Notes: generated from the sequence alone by a model not told the origin. Shown: positions 1 through 10,049, counted from the first letter of the stretch. The stretch: 64,000 nt of DNA from Agapetus fuscipes (GCA_951799405.1 OX637335.1:22820342-22884341); one strand, 5' to 3'. A program made the numbers and translations.

Positions 1-237
1 ATTAACTAATTAAACATTTTTAAAGAGTTTGTGCATTTAGACAATGAAATTATTTTTTTATGAGAATGTATAAAAAAAACACAGTTTTATTTCCACAAGG
101 TCAGCCTTTGTTATAACCCAATTGTACCTCTTTGTCGTCACTAATCCTTCTCATTTCTCTATGGTTTTCGTCTTGTCAATTTTGTATGAAAATGACGTAA
201 GCAAGCTGAAAGTAATTTAGGTGAAATAAGTGCTCTA

Positions 238-476
238 TATATGTATCTATAATCTAAGTTGCAAGGATATATTAATTTAAAGCTCTCAGATGTATGCCCA
301 CAAACCAACACGTGTAGTTCGCGCTTACAAAATATGCTGAACGTGTACTTACAAATAAAATCCAAACCTCAAATGAACACAAGCCCCACAACTTTTGCCG
401 ACCTTCCCCGACACAGGGTTGATGGCAAAGTGAACCATTTTGTACAGTATGGGTGGTCAGCCTCATACCAACCTCA
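238..476 (-). repeat. SINE-A copy, nearly full length
   Basis: Reads in reverse from a TATAATCTAAG tail to ACCAACC at its 5' end. Carries the family landmarks: the complement of CCACCCATACTGTA, GGTTCACTTTGCC and CAGGGAAGGTCGGC. The last 20 or so bases of the 5' end are lost. Confidence 0.9.
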
Positions 477-639
477 ACTTGTGAAAATTTAATTCAGTAT
501 TTTATATTTTTACACACGAAGATTCATTTAAAAATAATAATGTACCTAATACCTTATAAAGAGAATGCTTAATTATATTTTTTATTTTTACACCATTAAC
601 TTATAATAATTCATAAATTTAATTTAATGAATAAAAATA

Positions 640-773
640 GTTATCCAACGACATCTTTTAACTCAGTGTCAAAGTTCAGATCGTCAGAGGGGCTCGGTGA
701 TGTTTGATTTCAAACATACGTCAGTCACATTATATAAGATACAGCCGCCTTTCCCCTCGGCCATAGCGCTGAC
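640..773 (-). repeat. SINE-D copy, diverged
   Basis: On the minus strand it begins with a tRNA-like CTATGGCCGAGGGG and runs into a body ending AGATGTCGTTGGATAAC, matching the D copies at 18375 and 51098 in order. It abuts the poly(A) tail of the neighbouring SINE-B. A short ATG-led reading frame here is therefore repeat sequence, not a gene. Confidence 0.6.
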
Positions 774-1097
774 TTTTTTTTTTAAGAAATCCTGTGCGGG
801 AGACTCCCTAGATTCTAGAGACTCTAGGGTCTATGACACTTGTTGTAGTGCCGCAGAGGTGTACGAGCTTGGTCGTCGCTACAAAGCGCCAATACACAAG
901 CAAGACCCAGTTGCTGTAAGGCTGGATGGACCTTTGGAGACCGGTCATTGGTAGAGGTTTATGAATTTTTCAACCCAGCGAAGAGCAAATTTGAAAGTAT
1001 AAATGGTTTATTTTTTGTGCTCCGCCGGGATTCAAACCCAAAACCTTCCCATTCAGAGTCCACAGTGTTACCCTTACCGCTGAGCTACGGACCGGTC
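774..1097 (-). repeat. SINE-B copy, B1 tail, full length without 5S
   Basis: The poly(A) tail is the T run at 774. The B1 3' module (GCGGGAGACTCCCTAGA) is intact. The tRNA head at 1030-1097 keeps an anticodon-arm complement TTCAGAGTCC like tRNA-Gln(CUG), but box B has a G-to-A change. Confidence 0.9.
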
Positions 1098-1242
1098 GGA
1101 CTATTGAACATATAACAGTTTTTTGCTCAAATTTTTAAAACTATAAAAAATGGCATCCCATCTGAGGTCAAACAAAAAGGGAAATTTACTTTCACTTATT
1201 TTATTGCAATTATCAGAAACACAAAAAATATCAAACAATCAC

Positions 1243-1376
1243 CTGTTTTAATATGAAGATTGATGCTTGGGCATTTAGCATTCACACATTGAAATAGCAT
1301 TTTGTTCCCCCAGTGCTTGTTTGGCTTATCTACCATGTGATTCAAAGGTGACCTATTATATTCTACACTATCTGAG
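1243..1376 (-). pseudogene. Protein-coding remnant of an unnamed transposon (or exon)
   Basis: A 44-codon open segment on the minus strand lies between an acceptor-like TTTTCTTAG and a donor-like ACAG/GTGATT. It opens with SDSVEYNRSPLNHM and ends in a Cys-rich HWGNKMLFQCVNAKCPS, which loosely resembles the spacing of a FLYWCH-type zinc finger (inference). The block FLSSD-VE reappears in the same frame at 47892-48077, and flanking DNA is shared too, so I favour a dispersed mobile element over a host exon. I do not recognise the protein. Confidence 0.4.
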
Positions 1377-1481
1377 CTAAGAAAATCATGTAAAGTACGA
1401 GAATGTAAAAATTGTTATAAGCATTTTGAAAAACAATTTCCAGTTTTCATAAGACACATTGGTCCAGTACACATACAAAAA

Positions 1482-2008
1482 TTCATCATCATCATTGGCA
1501 CACGACAACCCGGGGTGGGTCTTGGCCTCCCTCATCAACTGCTACCAGCGCTGTCTATCCAACGTCTTCCTTCTCCAGTCTCATATTCCCACTGCACGGC
1601 AATCCGCCACCACTCCATCCAGCCATCTTGCTCGTGGTCTTCCCACTGTCTGCATCTTTCTGGGTTCGTCGTCACAATCGTCTTCTCCAGGCTCCGACAT
1701 ACAACCATTGCTCATGTGAAATTACTTCTGATGGACATAGCACACAAACATTCATCATCATTGGCACACGACAACCTGGGGTGGGTCTTGGCCTCCCTCA
1801 TCAACTGCTGCCAGCGCTGTCTATCCAACGTCTTCCTCCTCCAGTCCCATATTCCCACTGCACGGCAATTTGCCACCAGCTCCATCCAGCCATCTTGCTC
1901 GTGATCTTCCCACTGTCCTGCGTCCTTCTGGGTTCGTCATCACAATCGTCTTCTCCCGGCTCCGACATACAAACATTGCTCATGTGAAATTACTTCTGAT
2001 GGACATAA
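1482..2008 (-). mobile_element. Two tandem LINE 3' ends
   Basis: Two copies of a unit of about 269 bp (1482-1750 and 1751-2008). On the minus strand each reads a Gly-Arg-Pro-Arg-x-Arg-Trp-Leu-Asp motif typical of the C-terminus of RTE/Jockey-like LINE ORF2, then a Thr-His-Pro-Gly-Leu-Ser-Cys end and a (TGA)n tail. The reading frames are broken by small shifts, and everything upstream of the C-terminus is missing. Confidence 0.75.
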
Positions 2009-2389
2009 GACAGACAAGCACTGAGGGGACGATTTGCTGGCCGCAGTGCTCAGATGAAAGAGAAACTTCGACTGGCATTGGTAGAATTCTGCATATATAT
2101 GAAGCATTAGTGAGCAATAGAGATCATTATAAAATAAATAATGCTGGTGCCTACATACATCATTATTGGACACTGCTTGGAAGAATCGTACAAAAACTAA
2201 TTGGAATCCAATGTATTTTTAGCATTAAATGTAAACATCTTTGTAAGAAGGATAATCTTGGCACATTAATTTGTCTGGGATTGCGTGGTATTTTTATTTA
2301 TAATTTTTATTTTAAATCTTACTTTAAAAAAATATATTAAAAATTGTTTTTTTTTGTGAGGTTTGTAGGGCTAAAATCGAAATACTTAT

Positions 2390-2574
2390 TTTAACAGGTG
2401 AGGGGGCCGGCCTTACGCCAAACACTTCAGTTGAAGGGTTTCTGAAGGTTATTTTTATTTTTGGCTTAAAATAAACACCGAAACGGTAAATTATTTCTGA
2501 CACACGCGCTGGGATTTGAACCCGAGCTCTCGGCATGGAATGCAAGCACTCTACCAACTAAGCTATCGATCGAA
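2390..2574 (-). repeat. SINE-C copy, internally deleted
   Basis: The tRNA-like head complement (GGGATTTGAACCCGAGC, then CTACCAACTAAGCTATCGA) is at the right end. The body jumps from the TTTCTGAAGG area to ACTTCAG with about 70 bases missing, and the GTGTAGCTTAG end is lost. Confidence 0.85.
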
Positions 2575-2669
2575 CTGGCATGGAAGTTGACAATAACAAC
2601 AACTGGTTTGTATGAAGCGTACGCCCTAGGGCGCACTCTTTTTTGGTACACGAATCGTCTCGGGTGCTC

Positions 2670-3110
2670 CATCTATATATTTTATGTTGATATATGACAA
2701 CAGAAGCGCTATTCTACGAAATTCCTTACGACCTTAGGCGACGAGATAGCGATTCGGGGCCAAAAATAAGGTGTACTGTGTATGGAGGTCTTTCGCAAGC
2801 GCTAGCAAGCTCCGACTTGGATTGATATCCAAAGTGTAAGAAATTTAGCAGAATAACGCTTGAGGACTCTATTCGACAGTAGGTGTCGGTAAGGCAAATA
2901 GTCCGTCAAGCATTAAAAAAAATATTAGTAGTAGGTAATTATTATTTGTACATATACCTACATAAGGTACCTACATTATAAACAGGTTTTTGATAAAATA
3001 ACATTTTTGCAACAACCAGTTAATGAAGGAAAATAAAAAGGTAATAGCCTAGTGGGTACCTACTAAATAAAAACAAATATTGTACCTATGTAATGTGGCA
3101 GACAAACCAA
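2670..3110. other. No recognised feature
   Basis: A moderately GC-rich patch (2700-2900) carries a 31-codon open stretch on the minus strand with a stop close upstream and no acceptor. The rest is AT-rich. The motif GCTCCATCTATATA at 2666 recurs at 10150 and, inverted, near 8785, so part of this is probably an old repeat. Confidence 0.4.
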
Positions 3111-3113
3111 CAC

Positions 3114-3215
3114 TATCTATAATCTAAGTTGCAATGATGTATTACATTTAACACAATATATTAATGCATTCCCATAAGCAGACACTTATAAGTTTGCTTA
3201 CACGTGAGTTTTCCA
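3114..3215 (-). repeat. SINE-A fragment, 3' end only
   Basis: Matches the family tail (ATCTATAATCTAAGTTGCAA) and the next 80 bases as far as the TACACGTGAG area; the 5' 150 bases are absent. Confidence 0.75.
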
Positions 3216-3475
3216 TACAAAAAAAAAATAATCCATAGATCATCTAACTATTATTTTAAGTTAGGTATGGATATGTATAAATTGTGGTAGCATTAAGGGG
3301 GCGCTCTCATGTTGCACCGCGCCGAAAGCTGTCAAAGTTGCGACCCGTTTCCCCCCATCCCCTTTCGCCTCAGACCGTATGGATTTAGCCCCACAAAATA
3401 TGCTCGACTTGCTATTGCCGTTTGAAGATTTTTTTTTACATACGACTTTTGTGGATCTCCCATCACGCAAAAAAA

Positions 3476-3797
3476 AACGCAACTAAGCTACACATATAGT
3501 GTAACTTCTTGCCTGTGTTATCCCCGAAGGGGTCACATGTGGCCATTCGGGACCTATTTATTTATACAGGTAAGGGGACCGGCCTTACACCAACAACTTT
3601 TAGTTGAAGTGGGGTTTCCCAACTCCCGAGAGTGCTGGTACTCATTTTTTGTGAAGGCTGAGTAAACCTTGCCGGTATTTTATTTTGGGGTTTGAAATAA
3701 ACACCAAAACGGGAAATCATTTCTGACACCCACGGTGGGATTCGAACCCGAGCTTTCGGCATGGAATGCAAGCACTCTACCACCTGAGCTATCGACC
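3476..3797 (-). repeat. SINE-C copy, full length
   Basis: Runs from AACGCAACTAAGCTACAC at its 3' end to the head complement CACCTGAGCTATCGACC. The inner stem ACTTTTAGTTGAAGTGGGG and the AACCTTGCCGGTATTTTA block are intact. Confidence 0.92.
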
Positions 3798-3805
3798 GGA
3801 CTATA

Positions 3806-3836
3806 GGACAGGATTTCTTAAAAAAAAAAAAAAAAA
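3806..3836 (+). repeat. SINE-B1 tail fragment
   Basis: Only the last 30 bases of B1 (AGGACAGGATTTCTT plus an A run), immediately beside the tRNA head of the neighbouring SINE-C. Confidence 0.6.
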
Positions 3837-3861
3837 TTATAACGCTTTCGTCTTTACATTA

Positions 3862-3950
3862 AGTGTGGCCTGAGCCTCTAGAAAAGTCTCCTCTACTTTT
3901 TTCTATCCTTACATACTGATCTCAGTTCATTTATATCCATTGCTACTTCC
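3862..3950 (-). mobile_element. Degraded LINE 3' end
   Basis: GTGTGGCCTGAGCCTCTAGA, TATCCTTACATACTG and TTTATATCCATTGC match, in order, the 3' ends of the LINE copies at 16715 and 34318. It is too decayed to translate. Confidence 0.45.
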
Positions 3951-4049
3951 CATAATTTCCACTTTGTACTTATTTTTATCCCGAAAATGTAAGCAGGTAG
4001 GTTTATGAATTTGAGATATTTTGAACTTTTATAAATGGCTACTGTAGTA

Positions 4050-4262
4050 TTTTTTTTTTTTTTTTTTTAAATAGATTTGTGGAAAGGAATGCAATCCACC
4101 AGCCTATTTTACCTGGCCAGTTGTCTTCATGCGAAAACAGAAGCTTGTGTGCATGCAACGGCATCTGTTGAACCAGGGTCGAAGTTATCGGCGCGGGATT
4201 CGAACCAGCGTTATCCGGTTCCAAATAACCTGACTCGATCCCCCCGGCTATATCACCGACAT
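4050..4262 (-). repeat. SINE-D copy with poly(A) tail
   Basis: The T run at 4050 is the tail. The body includes CACCAGCCTATTTTACCTGG. The right end is the tRNA-like head, whose box B complement is GGGATTCGAACC. Confidence 0.8.
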
Positions 4263-4367
4263 TATATTACATATTTCATAGTGACGTTTGAATAGAGTAA
4301 CTAATTAAAAGTAGATAAATACATAATAAAATATTTTGTACCTATTGATATAGATTAGATTGGATTA

Positions 4368-4695
4368 AAACGCAACTAAGCTACATATATAGTGTGACTT
4401 CTTGCCGCGTTATCCCCGAAGGGGTCGCATGTGGCGAGTTGAACCTATTTATTTTTACAGGTAAGGGGGCCGGCCTTACGCCAACCACTTCAGTTGAAGT
4501 AGGGGTTTCTCAGCTCCCGAGGGGGCTGATACTCATTTCTTGTGAAGGCTGAGTAAACCTTGCCGGTATTTTTATTTTGGGGTTTGAAATAAACACCGAA
4601 ATAGGAAATCATTTCTGACACCCTCCTCGGTGGGATTCGAACCCGAGCTCACGGGGTAGTATGCGAGCACTCTACCAACTGAGCTATCGACCGGA
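4368..4695 (-). repeat. SINE-C copy, full length
   Basis: Complete from AACGCAACTAAGCTAC to GAGCTATCGACCGG. The tRNA-like boxes are intact: complement of GGTTCGAATCC and of TAGCTCAGTTGG. Confidence 0.92.
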
Positions 4696-4934
4696 AAAAA
4701 ATATATTTTTCTTTTTTAAAAAATGAAATCTGTGACTATACACTATACAGTCACACAGTGCCAACCAAATAAAAACCAGAAAACAAAAAAAAAAACAATC
4801 TGCAAGTAACTATAAACACAAGTCATTATGTCAACAAAATGAGTCCTAAGGTAGACAGGGTTTTCTAGGAATCAGCTTAACTTGTCGGACTAATGTATTG
4901 TTAATTTCTTTGTTGGTAATTCAAAAGACTCTAC

Positions 4935-4979
4935 CTGAAGTCTATTATAGATGAGTCGTATAGAATCAAAGGCGGCAAT
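4935..4979 (-). other. Possible 45-base exon
   Basis: On the minus strand a clean acceptor (TTTATTTATTTTTAG) is followed by exactly 15 codons, IAAFDSIRLIYNRLQ, and a donor CAG/GTAGAG, phase 0 at both ends. The splice sites are good, but the segment is short enough to be chance. I do not recognise the peptide. Confidence 0.25.
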
Positions 4980-5001
4980 CTAAAAATAAATAAATTGACA
5001 T

Positions 5002-5152
5002 GAAGGGTCGTGGGTTCGAATCCCCACGGAGTGCAAAGGAATATAATTTATATTATTTAAAACAAACCGGTCCGTAGTCCAATGATAACACTTCGGACTC
5101 TGAATGAAAGGTTGCGGGTTCGAATGCCAGCGGAGCACAAAAAATATAGCGT
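5002..5152 (+). repeat. Two SINE-B head pieces side by side
   Basis: A tRNA 3' half (GTGGGTTCGAATCC, GGAGTGCAAA) at about 5002-5065 is followed by a complete B head at 5067-5140 with GGACTCTGAATG in the anticodon arm. Both lose the B body after the GAGCACAAA stretch. Confidence 0.75.
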
Positions 5153-5200
5153 TTGGCCAAATTTTAACAATTGATTTAAAAAATGTAATTTGTCGTGTAT

Positions 5201-5448
5201 ATTCCTTAACTTATAGGTTGGTATGCGGCTGACCACCCATGCTGTAAAAATTGTTCACTTTGCCAATGTCACCCCTGTTTCAGGGAAGGACGACAAGAGT
5301 TACAGGGCTTATGTTCATTTGAAATACGGGTTTTTATATTGTAGGTACACATGCGGCATGTTTAAGCGCGAACTTGTACGTGTCTGCTTGTGAGAATGCA
5401 TATAATGTGAATCCCCAATGTCACATATCCTTGCAGTTTAGATAAGAT
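5201..5448 (+). repeat. SINE-A copy, full length
   Basis: Starts ATTCCTTAACTTATAGG and ends at TTTAGATAAGATCA. The degenerate box-like words TGGTATGCGG and TTGTTCACTTTGCC are about 40 bases apart. Confidence 0.9.
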
Positions 5449-5687
5449 CACTTGGTAAGCATAAGTCATAGAAAAATGTCTTTCAAAAATCGAGAATCCT
5501 TTTTATGGGGGTAGGTAAAATTTGAACAAAGAACCATTGTTTAACATATTATCCTATTTCCATTGAAAGACATAATATTACAATGACGACCAAATAGAAA
5601 AATATTATAATAAAGTATAGTAAAATATTTTGCACAAAAAAATGTCTTTTTTTTCATAATCCTTATAATAGAAATTATTCTGGTGAT

Positions 5688-6142
5688 GACCGGTCCGTAG
5701 TTCAGTGGTGACATTTCGGACTCTGAATGGAATTTGTGGGTTCGAATCCCGGCGGAGCACAACAAGTATGCCATTTATATTTTGTTGCATTTATGTTGTG
5801 TTGTAATATGTATGTTCATTTGAGGTTTGTATTTTTTTGTTGGTACACAGTCAGCATTGAAGCGCCAACTACACGTGTTTGTTTGTGGGCATGCATTTGA
5901 TATGAGCTTTAAATGTTAAAATATCTTTGCAATTTTGATTACAGATGTATAGACATCAAATAAATGGCTACTTTATTAACAATTATTATTTATTATTTTC
6001 ATATTTGCTCTTCGCTGGGTTGAAAAATTTATAAACCTTTACTCATGACCGGTAACAAAAGCTCCATCCCGCCTTACAGCAACTGGGTCTTGCTTGAGAA
6101 TTGGCACTTTGTAGCGACGACGACCAAGCTCGTAAAAAGGTC
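5688..6142 (+). repeat. SINE-B copy split by a SINE-A
   Basis: The head and first body piece are 5688-5785. The copy resumes at about 5996 (CATATTTGCTCTTCGCTGGG) and runs to GACCAAGCTCGT at 6136. It then goes straight into the first 12 bases of a SINE-C head (GGTCGATAGCTC), the B-C junction also seen at 12237 and 47422. Confidence 0.85.
5786..5950 (+). repeat. SINE-A, 5' truncated, nested in SINE-B
   Basis: Begins inside the family at TATGTTCATTTGAGG and ends at ATTACAGATG. The surrounding SINE-B resumes about 45 bases later. Confidence 0.8.
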
Positions 6143-6150
6143 GATAGCTC

Positions 6151-6391
6151 TATAATCTATAATCTAAGTTGCAAAGATATATAATCATTTAAAGCTCTCA
6201 GATGTATGCCCACAAACCAACACGTGAAGTTCGCGCTTACAAATGCTGAATGTGTACTTACAAATAAAATCCAAACCTCAAATGAACATAAGCCCCACAA
6301 CTTTTGTCGACCTTCCCTGACACATTGGCAAAGTGAACCATTTTTCACAGTATGGGTGGTCAGCCTCATACCAACCTATAAATCAAGGAAT
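6151..6391 (-). repeat. SINE-A copy, full length
   Basis: From TATAATCTATAATCTAAG to CCTATAAATCAAGGAATC. It lies back to back with SINE-C at 6387 and follows the B-C junction at 6142. Confidence 0.9.
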
Positions 6392-6641
6392 CACTCAATT
6401 GGTAAAATGCTTGCATTCCATGCCGAGAGCAAGGGTTCGATCGCAAGGTTTACTCAGCCTTCACAAGAAATGACCACCAGCCGGAGGTTGGAAAACCCCT
6501 ACTTCAACTGAAACTGGTTGGTGTGAGGCCGGCCTCCTTACCTGTAAAAATAAATAGGTCCCGAATCGCCACATGCGACCCTTTCGGGGTTTACGCAGGC
6601 AAGAAGTTACACCATATGTGCAGCTTAGTTGTGTTTATTCT
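6387..6641 (+). repeat. SINE-C copy, deleted after the head
   Basis: The head TCACTCAATTGGTAAAATGC has a mutated box A, and the copy skips from GGTTCGATCGC to AAGGTTTACTCAGCC, losing about 60 bases. The 3' end is intact. Confidence 0.85.
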
Positions 6642-6748
6642 AAGGTGATGCGAAACACTCCTCAAGAGCCGAACTTTACCGTCGCTATGGAATGCACCTA
6701 TTCTCAAGAAAGCCCCTATTACTGTGGAGCTGTAGGCTTAAAAAAAAT

Positions 6749-7037
6749 AGGCTGATTTATTTGGTGAGCGCTGTTTTTGTGTGAATCACACCTCAAGAGC
6801 CCTCTGCGAGCTTGGTCGTCGCTATAGAAATCGCCAATTCTTAAGCAAGACCCAGTTGTTGTAAGGTTGGATGGACCTTTTGATGACCGGTCTTTGGTAA
6901 AGGTTTATGAATTTTTTCAACCCAGCGAAAGCAAATTTGAAAATATAAATGGTATATTTTTTGTGCTTCGCCGGGATTTGAGCCCACAACCTTCGAGTTA
7001 CGAGTCCGAAGCGTTACCATTTGAACTACGGACCGGT
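6749..7037 (-). repeat. SINE-B copy, B2 tail
   Basis: The B2 end (complement of AATAAATCAGCC) is at the left and the tRNA head complement ACTACGGACCGGTC at the right. No 5S unit is attached. Confidence 0.9.
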
Positions 7038-7208
7038 CAATTTTACCAATAAATAAAATTCAATTTCTCGCCAGGAGCAAAAAAAAAACACTTTTTTTCG
7101 CATATCAACTTTTTATTCAGTTTTAATATTTTTTATTAAATAAATTAATAAACGTACTAATCAAGTAACCCATACTGTAAATTTATTAGACCTATGTGTA
7201 AAAAATAA
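7038..7208. other. AT-rich spacer
   Basis: Nothing recognised apart from A and T runs. Confidence 0.5.
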
Positions 7209-7224
7209 ATTCCTTGACTTATAG

Positions 7225-7346
7225 GTCAACGACGTTACCATGTTGAAAGCACCGGTTCCCATAGATCACCGAAGTTAAGCAACATTGGGCGCGGATAGTA
7301 CTTGGATGGGTTACCGCTCAGGTACACCGCGTGTCGTTGGCATCTT
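7225..7346 (+). pseudogene. 5S rRNA-derived head of a composite SINE
   Basis: Starts GTCAACGACG, the position of 5S +1, and ends GTGTCGTTGGCATC. The internal Pol III control region is recognisable: AAGTTAAGCAACATTGGGCG (box A and intermediate element) and TACTTGGATGGGTTACCGC (box C). It is joined to a tRNA head, so it is a SINE part, not a 5S gene. Confidence 0.9.
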
Positions 7347-7650
7347 GCCCCGGTCCGTAGTCCAGTGGCAACCATCCGGACTCGTTAATGGAAGGTTGTG
7401 GATTCGAATCCCGGCGGAGCACAAAAAATATACCAGTGAGCATTTCGAATGTGCTCTTCGCTGAGTCGAAAAATTCATAAACCTTTACCAAAGACCGGTC
7501 GCTGAAAGGTCCATCCAACCTTACAACTGGGTCTTGCTTGAGAATTGGCGCTTTCTACAGCGACGACCAAGCTCGCAGAGGGCTCTTCAGGTGTGATACA
7601 CACAAAAACAGCGCTCACCAAATAAATCATCCTAATATTATTATTATTAT
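7225..7650 (+). mobile_element. 5S-tRNA-B2 composite SINE, full length
   Basis: Modules in order: 5S copy (7225-7346), tRNA-like head with GTAGTCCAGTGG and GATTCGAATCC (about 7351-7425), B body, B2 3' end with (ATT)n to 7650. Both ends are defined because it sits inside a SINE-A. It carries two types of internal Pol III promoter, type 1 (5S) then type 2 (tRNA). Confidence 0.9.
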
Positions 7651-7959
7651 TTGGTATGAGGCTGACCACCCATACTGTAAAAAATGGTTTACTTTTCCAA
7701 TTAGTCACCCCTGTTTCAGGGAAGGTCGGCAAGAATTGCAGGGCTTATGTTCATTTGAGATTGGGTTTTTTATACTGTAGGTCCATATGCGGCATGTGTG
7801 AGCGTAAAATTATGCGTGTCTGCTTGTGGGAATGCATTTAATATGAATCTGAAATGATACATATATTTGCAACTTAGATTTAGATGTGCGTTTTGAACCG
7901 TTTTGTTACAAACAATACTAATAAAAGAAAGAAAACTTTCCGACTTCAAAGTTTTAATG

Positions 7960-8240
7960 TATTATTTTCAATATTTATTCGTATTTTTTTACGCTCGTAT
8001 CGCAGCAGACGAGGAGATAGTTTTTGTAATACACGTTGTCTTTAACCCATATGCTCTGCGTGTGTGAGGGAGAAGTACCGTGCGGTAGAGAGGTTGGACA
8101 AGCAAGCGGCACAGATCCCACGTCCGAGCCCCTTGAAGAACAAAGGGAGACTGATTCATTTTGAACAGAATTTTAAAGGTTTGCGAAATAAGGAAAAAAT
8201 CCATGAAAAAAAATATTTTGACCATTTGTTTTGTTGTTAT
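7960..8240. other. Unclassified GC-richer block
   Basis: 7990-8150 is richer in G and C than its surroundings and open for long stretches in two minus-strand frames. I see neither splice sites nor any family resemblance. It could be a repeat with no second copy here. Confidence 0.3.
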
Positions 8241-9135
8241 AGGTTTAAAAAAGACTTTATCTACATGGGATTTTTTTCATTTTTTTTTTTAAACATTGAA
8301 TGTCGGAAAAAAACGTGTACGAAAAATACAAAAAAAAAAGAAATTTTGCAATATTCAAAAGGTAAAATAATGAAAACAATATCAAATTTCAAAAAAGTAA
8401 TCTGATCATGCCTTCAACAAACTCTTTTAAAATTATTCTATCATAGAAAAAATTAAGATTTTTATTTTGTTTTTGGAGGATATGCTTTTTAGCAAAGCTC
8501 TTTCCGCAACTAGCAAAAACAAGTCCAGATTAAGCTTTGATTTATATACGTAAATAATTTATTTGACTTTTGAAAAAAATATGATATATAGTTTAAATGT
8601 TGATTAATCTTACGTAATTTTTTTAAATATTAATTTATGTCTTAATGATGCTCTAAAAAAATAAATGAAAACATACTTTAAAAAAAAAATCTTGAATATG
8701 CGTGGAGCGCACCCTTAAGCTTCCTCGTTTTGACAGTCACAAGGTTTATACAAAATATACCATCGATATAAATAATATACATAGATGGAGCGCGTGAGTG
8801 TTTTCCTATACAAACGGTTGTGCCGAAAAATTGTAGGCACATAATGAAAGAAAGAGAAAGAAACATTATAAATTTTGTTATGTTTCCGCCTCTTTCATGA
8901 TCTCCATGACAACGTCAGGGGCCGTACTCAGGCCGCCACATTAAAAAATACATAAAAGTTATTTTTTGTAAGCAAAGTATATTTATTGAAATTATAAATA
9001 ATTTAATCACAGTGACTTACATTTTTCACAGTTCGGTTAAGACTTGAGAATGGAATAAAAATGTGCCATATTATATTTATATAATTTTTACAATACATCA
9101 ATAATCATCGTAAGTGGCGAGAAAATATTATTATT
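8241..9135. other. AT-rich stretch, nothing firm
   Basis: Mostly A/T runs. The part 8690-8940 has a moderately GC-rich pair of patches. One, near 8880-8935, reads on the minus strand as a short open end TAPDVVMEIMKEAET followed by a stop, but no acceptor or context supports a gene. Confidence 0.4.
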
Positions 9136-9262
9136 TAAGGTATATTTTTAATACATGCCCACAAGCAGACACCTGTAAGTTGACGCTAACACATGCTGCA
9201 TGCTCACTAACATTAAAAAGAATCTAAAATTAACAAAAGCGCCACAACTTTTTCCCGAGAAA
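9136..9262 (-). repeat. SINE-A fragment
   Basis: Carries the 3' half only: complements of GGGCATGTATTAAAAA and the AGCGTCAACTTACAGG area. The 5' half and the tail are lost. Confidence 0.7.
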
Positions 9263-10040
9263 TTTCAGAAATGTTTTGGATTTTTTAATAACACTGATTT
9301 TATTCATTACTTTTTCACATAAACAAATCTATACATACTTTTGTTAATGTTAACTGAGACTGTATGTGTATCACATTAAACGTCATTTTTTTGTCACTGA
9401 AAGTATCTAAGTTCTTAGTGCGTCCCTGTGTCAAAAAGAACGCCCTCAGTGAACAATACCTAACAGATGTCAACTGAGGGCTGACGTCTCACAACATACG
9501 TTTCCCAAAATGTAAGGGAAAATAACTTAATACAAATAAATTTTTATTTTTTAATTTTTTTCAGTGCATTATATTTAAGGATGTGTAAGAACTTAAAAAA
9601 AACTTAAACAAAAAAAGACGTATTAGTACCTTTATCTTACTTTTATGTAATAGAGTATTTTTTGAAAATATATGAATATCTGCAGATTTTTTCTTCGTTA
9701 TTTTAAAGGAGCATCTCTGAAAGTTGTCTTAAATGCTTATTTACATTTTAATATCTTTATTTCTTTTGTATTTATATGTAAATAAACCTTAAAAAATACG
9801 ATTAATGCGTCTAATATAAGAAAAAAATCTATCGTCCAATAATGGGTATAAGTATGAAGAACTGAGTTTTTTATTTATATTTTGTGGTTTTTTACTGTAT
9901 TCTTTTGTTTGTAATAATTCGTCACGCGCTTATCATGAGTTTTATTTCATTAAATTAACCTATTTCTATTATATGGGGAAATTTGAAAATTTGATGGAAC
10001 TGTCAGGCTATCTTCGCATGATATTTGTCTTCAATTTACA
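9263..10040. other. AT-rich stretch, nothing recognised
   Basis: Only a small inverted pair, CCCTCAGTGAAC and CAACTGAGGG (9444-9482), stands out. Confidence 0.5.
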
Positions 10041-10049
10041 TGTAGGTAC

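Larger units (their letters stand above)
7209..7884 (+). repeat. SINE-A copy interrupted by a 5S-tRNA composite
   Basis: The first 16 bases (TTCCTTGACTTATAGG) are at 7209-7224. The copy resumes exactly at TTGGTATGAGGCTG (7651) and runs to CTTAGATTTAGATG. The uninterrupted family sequence TATAGGTTGGTATG fixes the insertion point. I see no target-site duplication. Confidence 0.88.

Noticed and set aside
697..954. An 85-codon plus-strand protein
   Set aside because: It reads across a SINE-D head and an inverted SINE-B.
7225..7346. A functional 5S rRNA gene
   Set aside because: It is fused to a SINE, diverges from a canonical 5S sequence and has no T-run terminator right after its 3' end.
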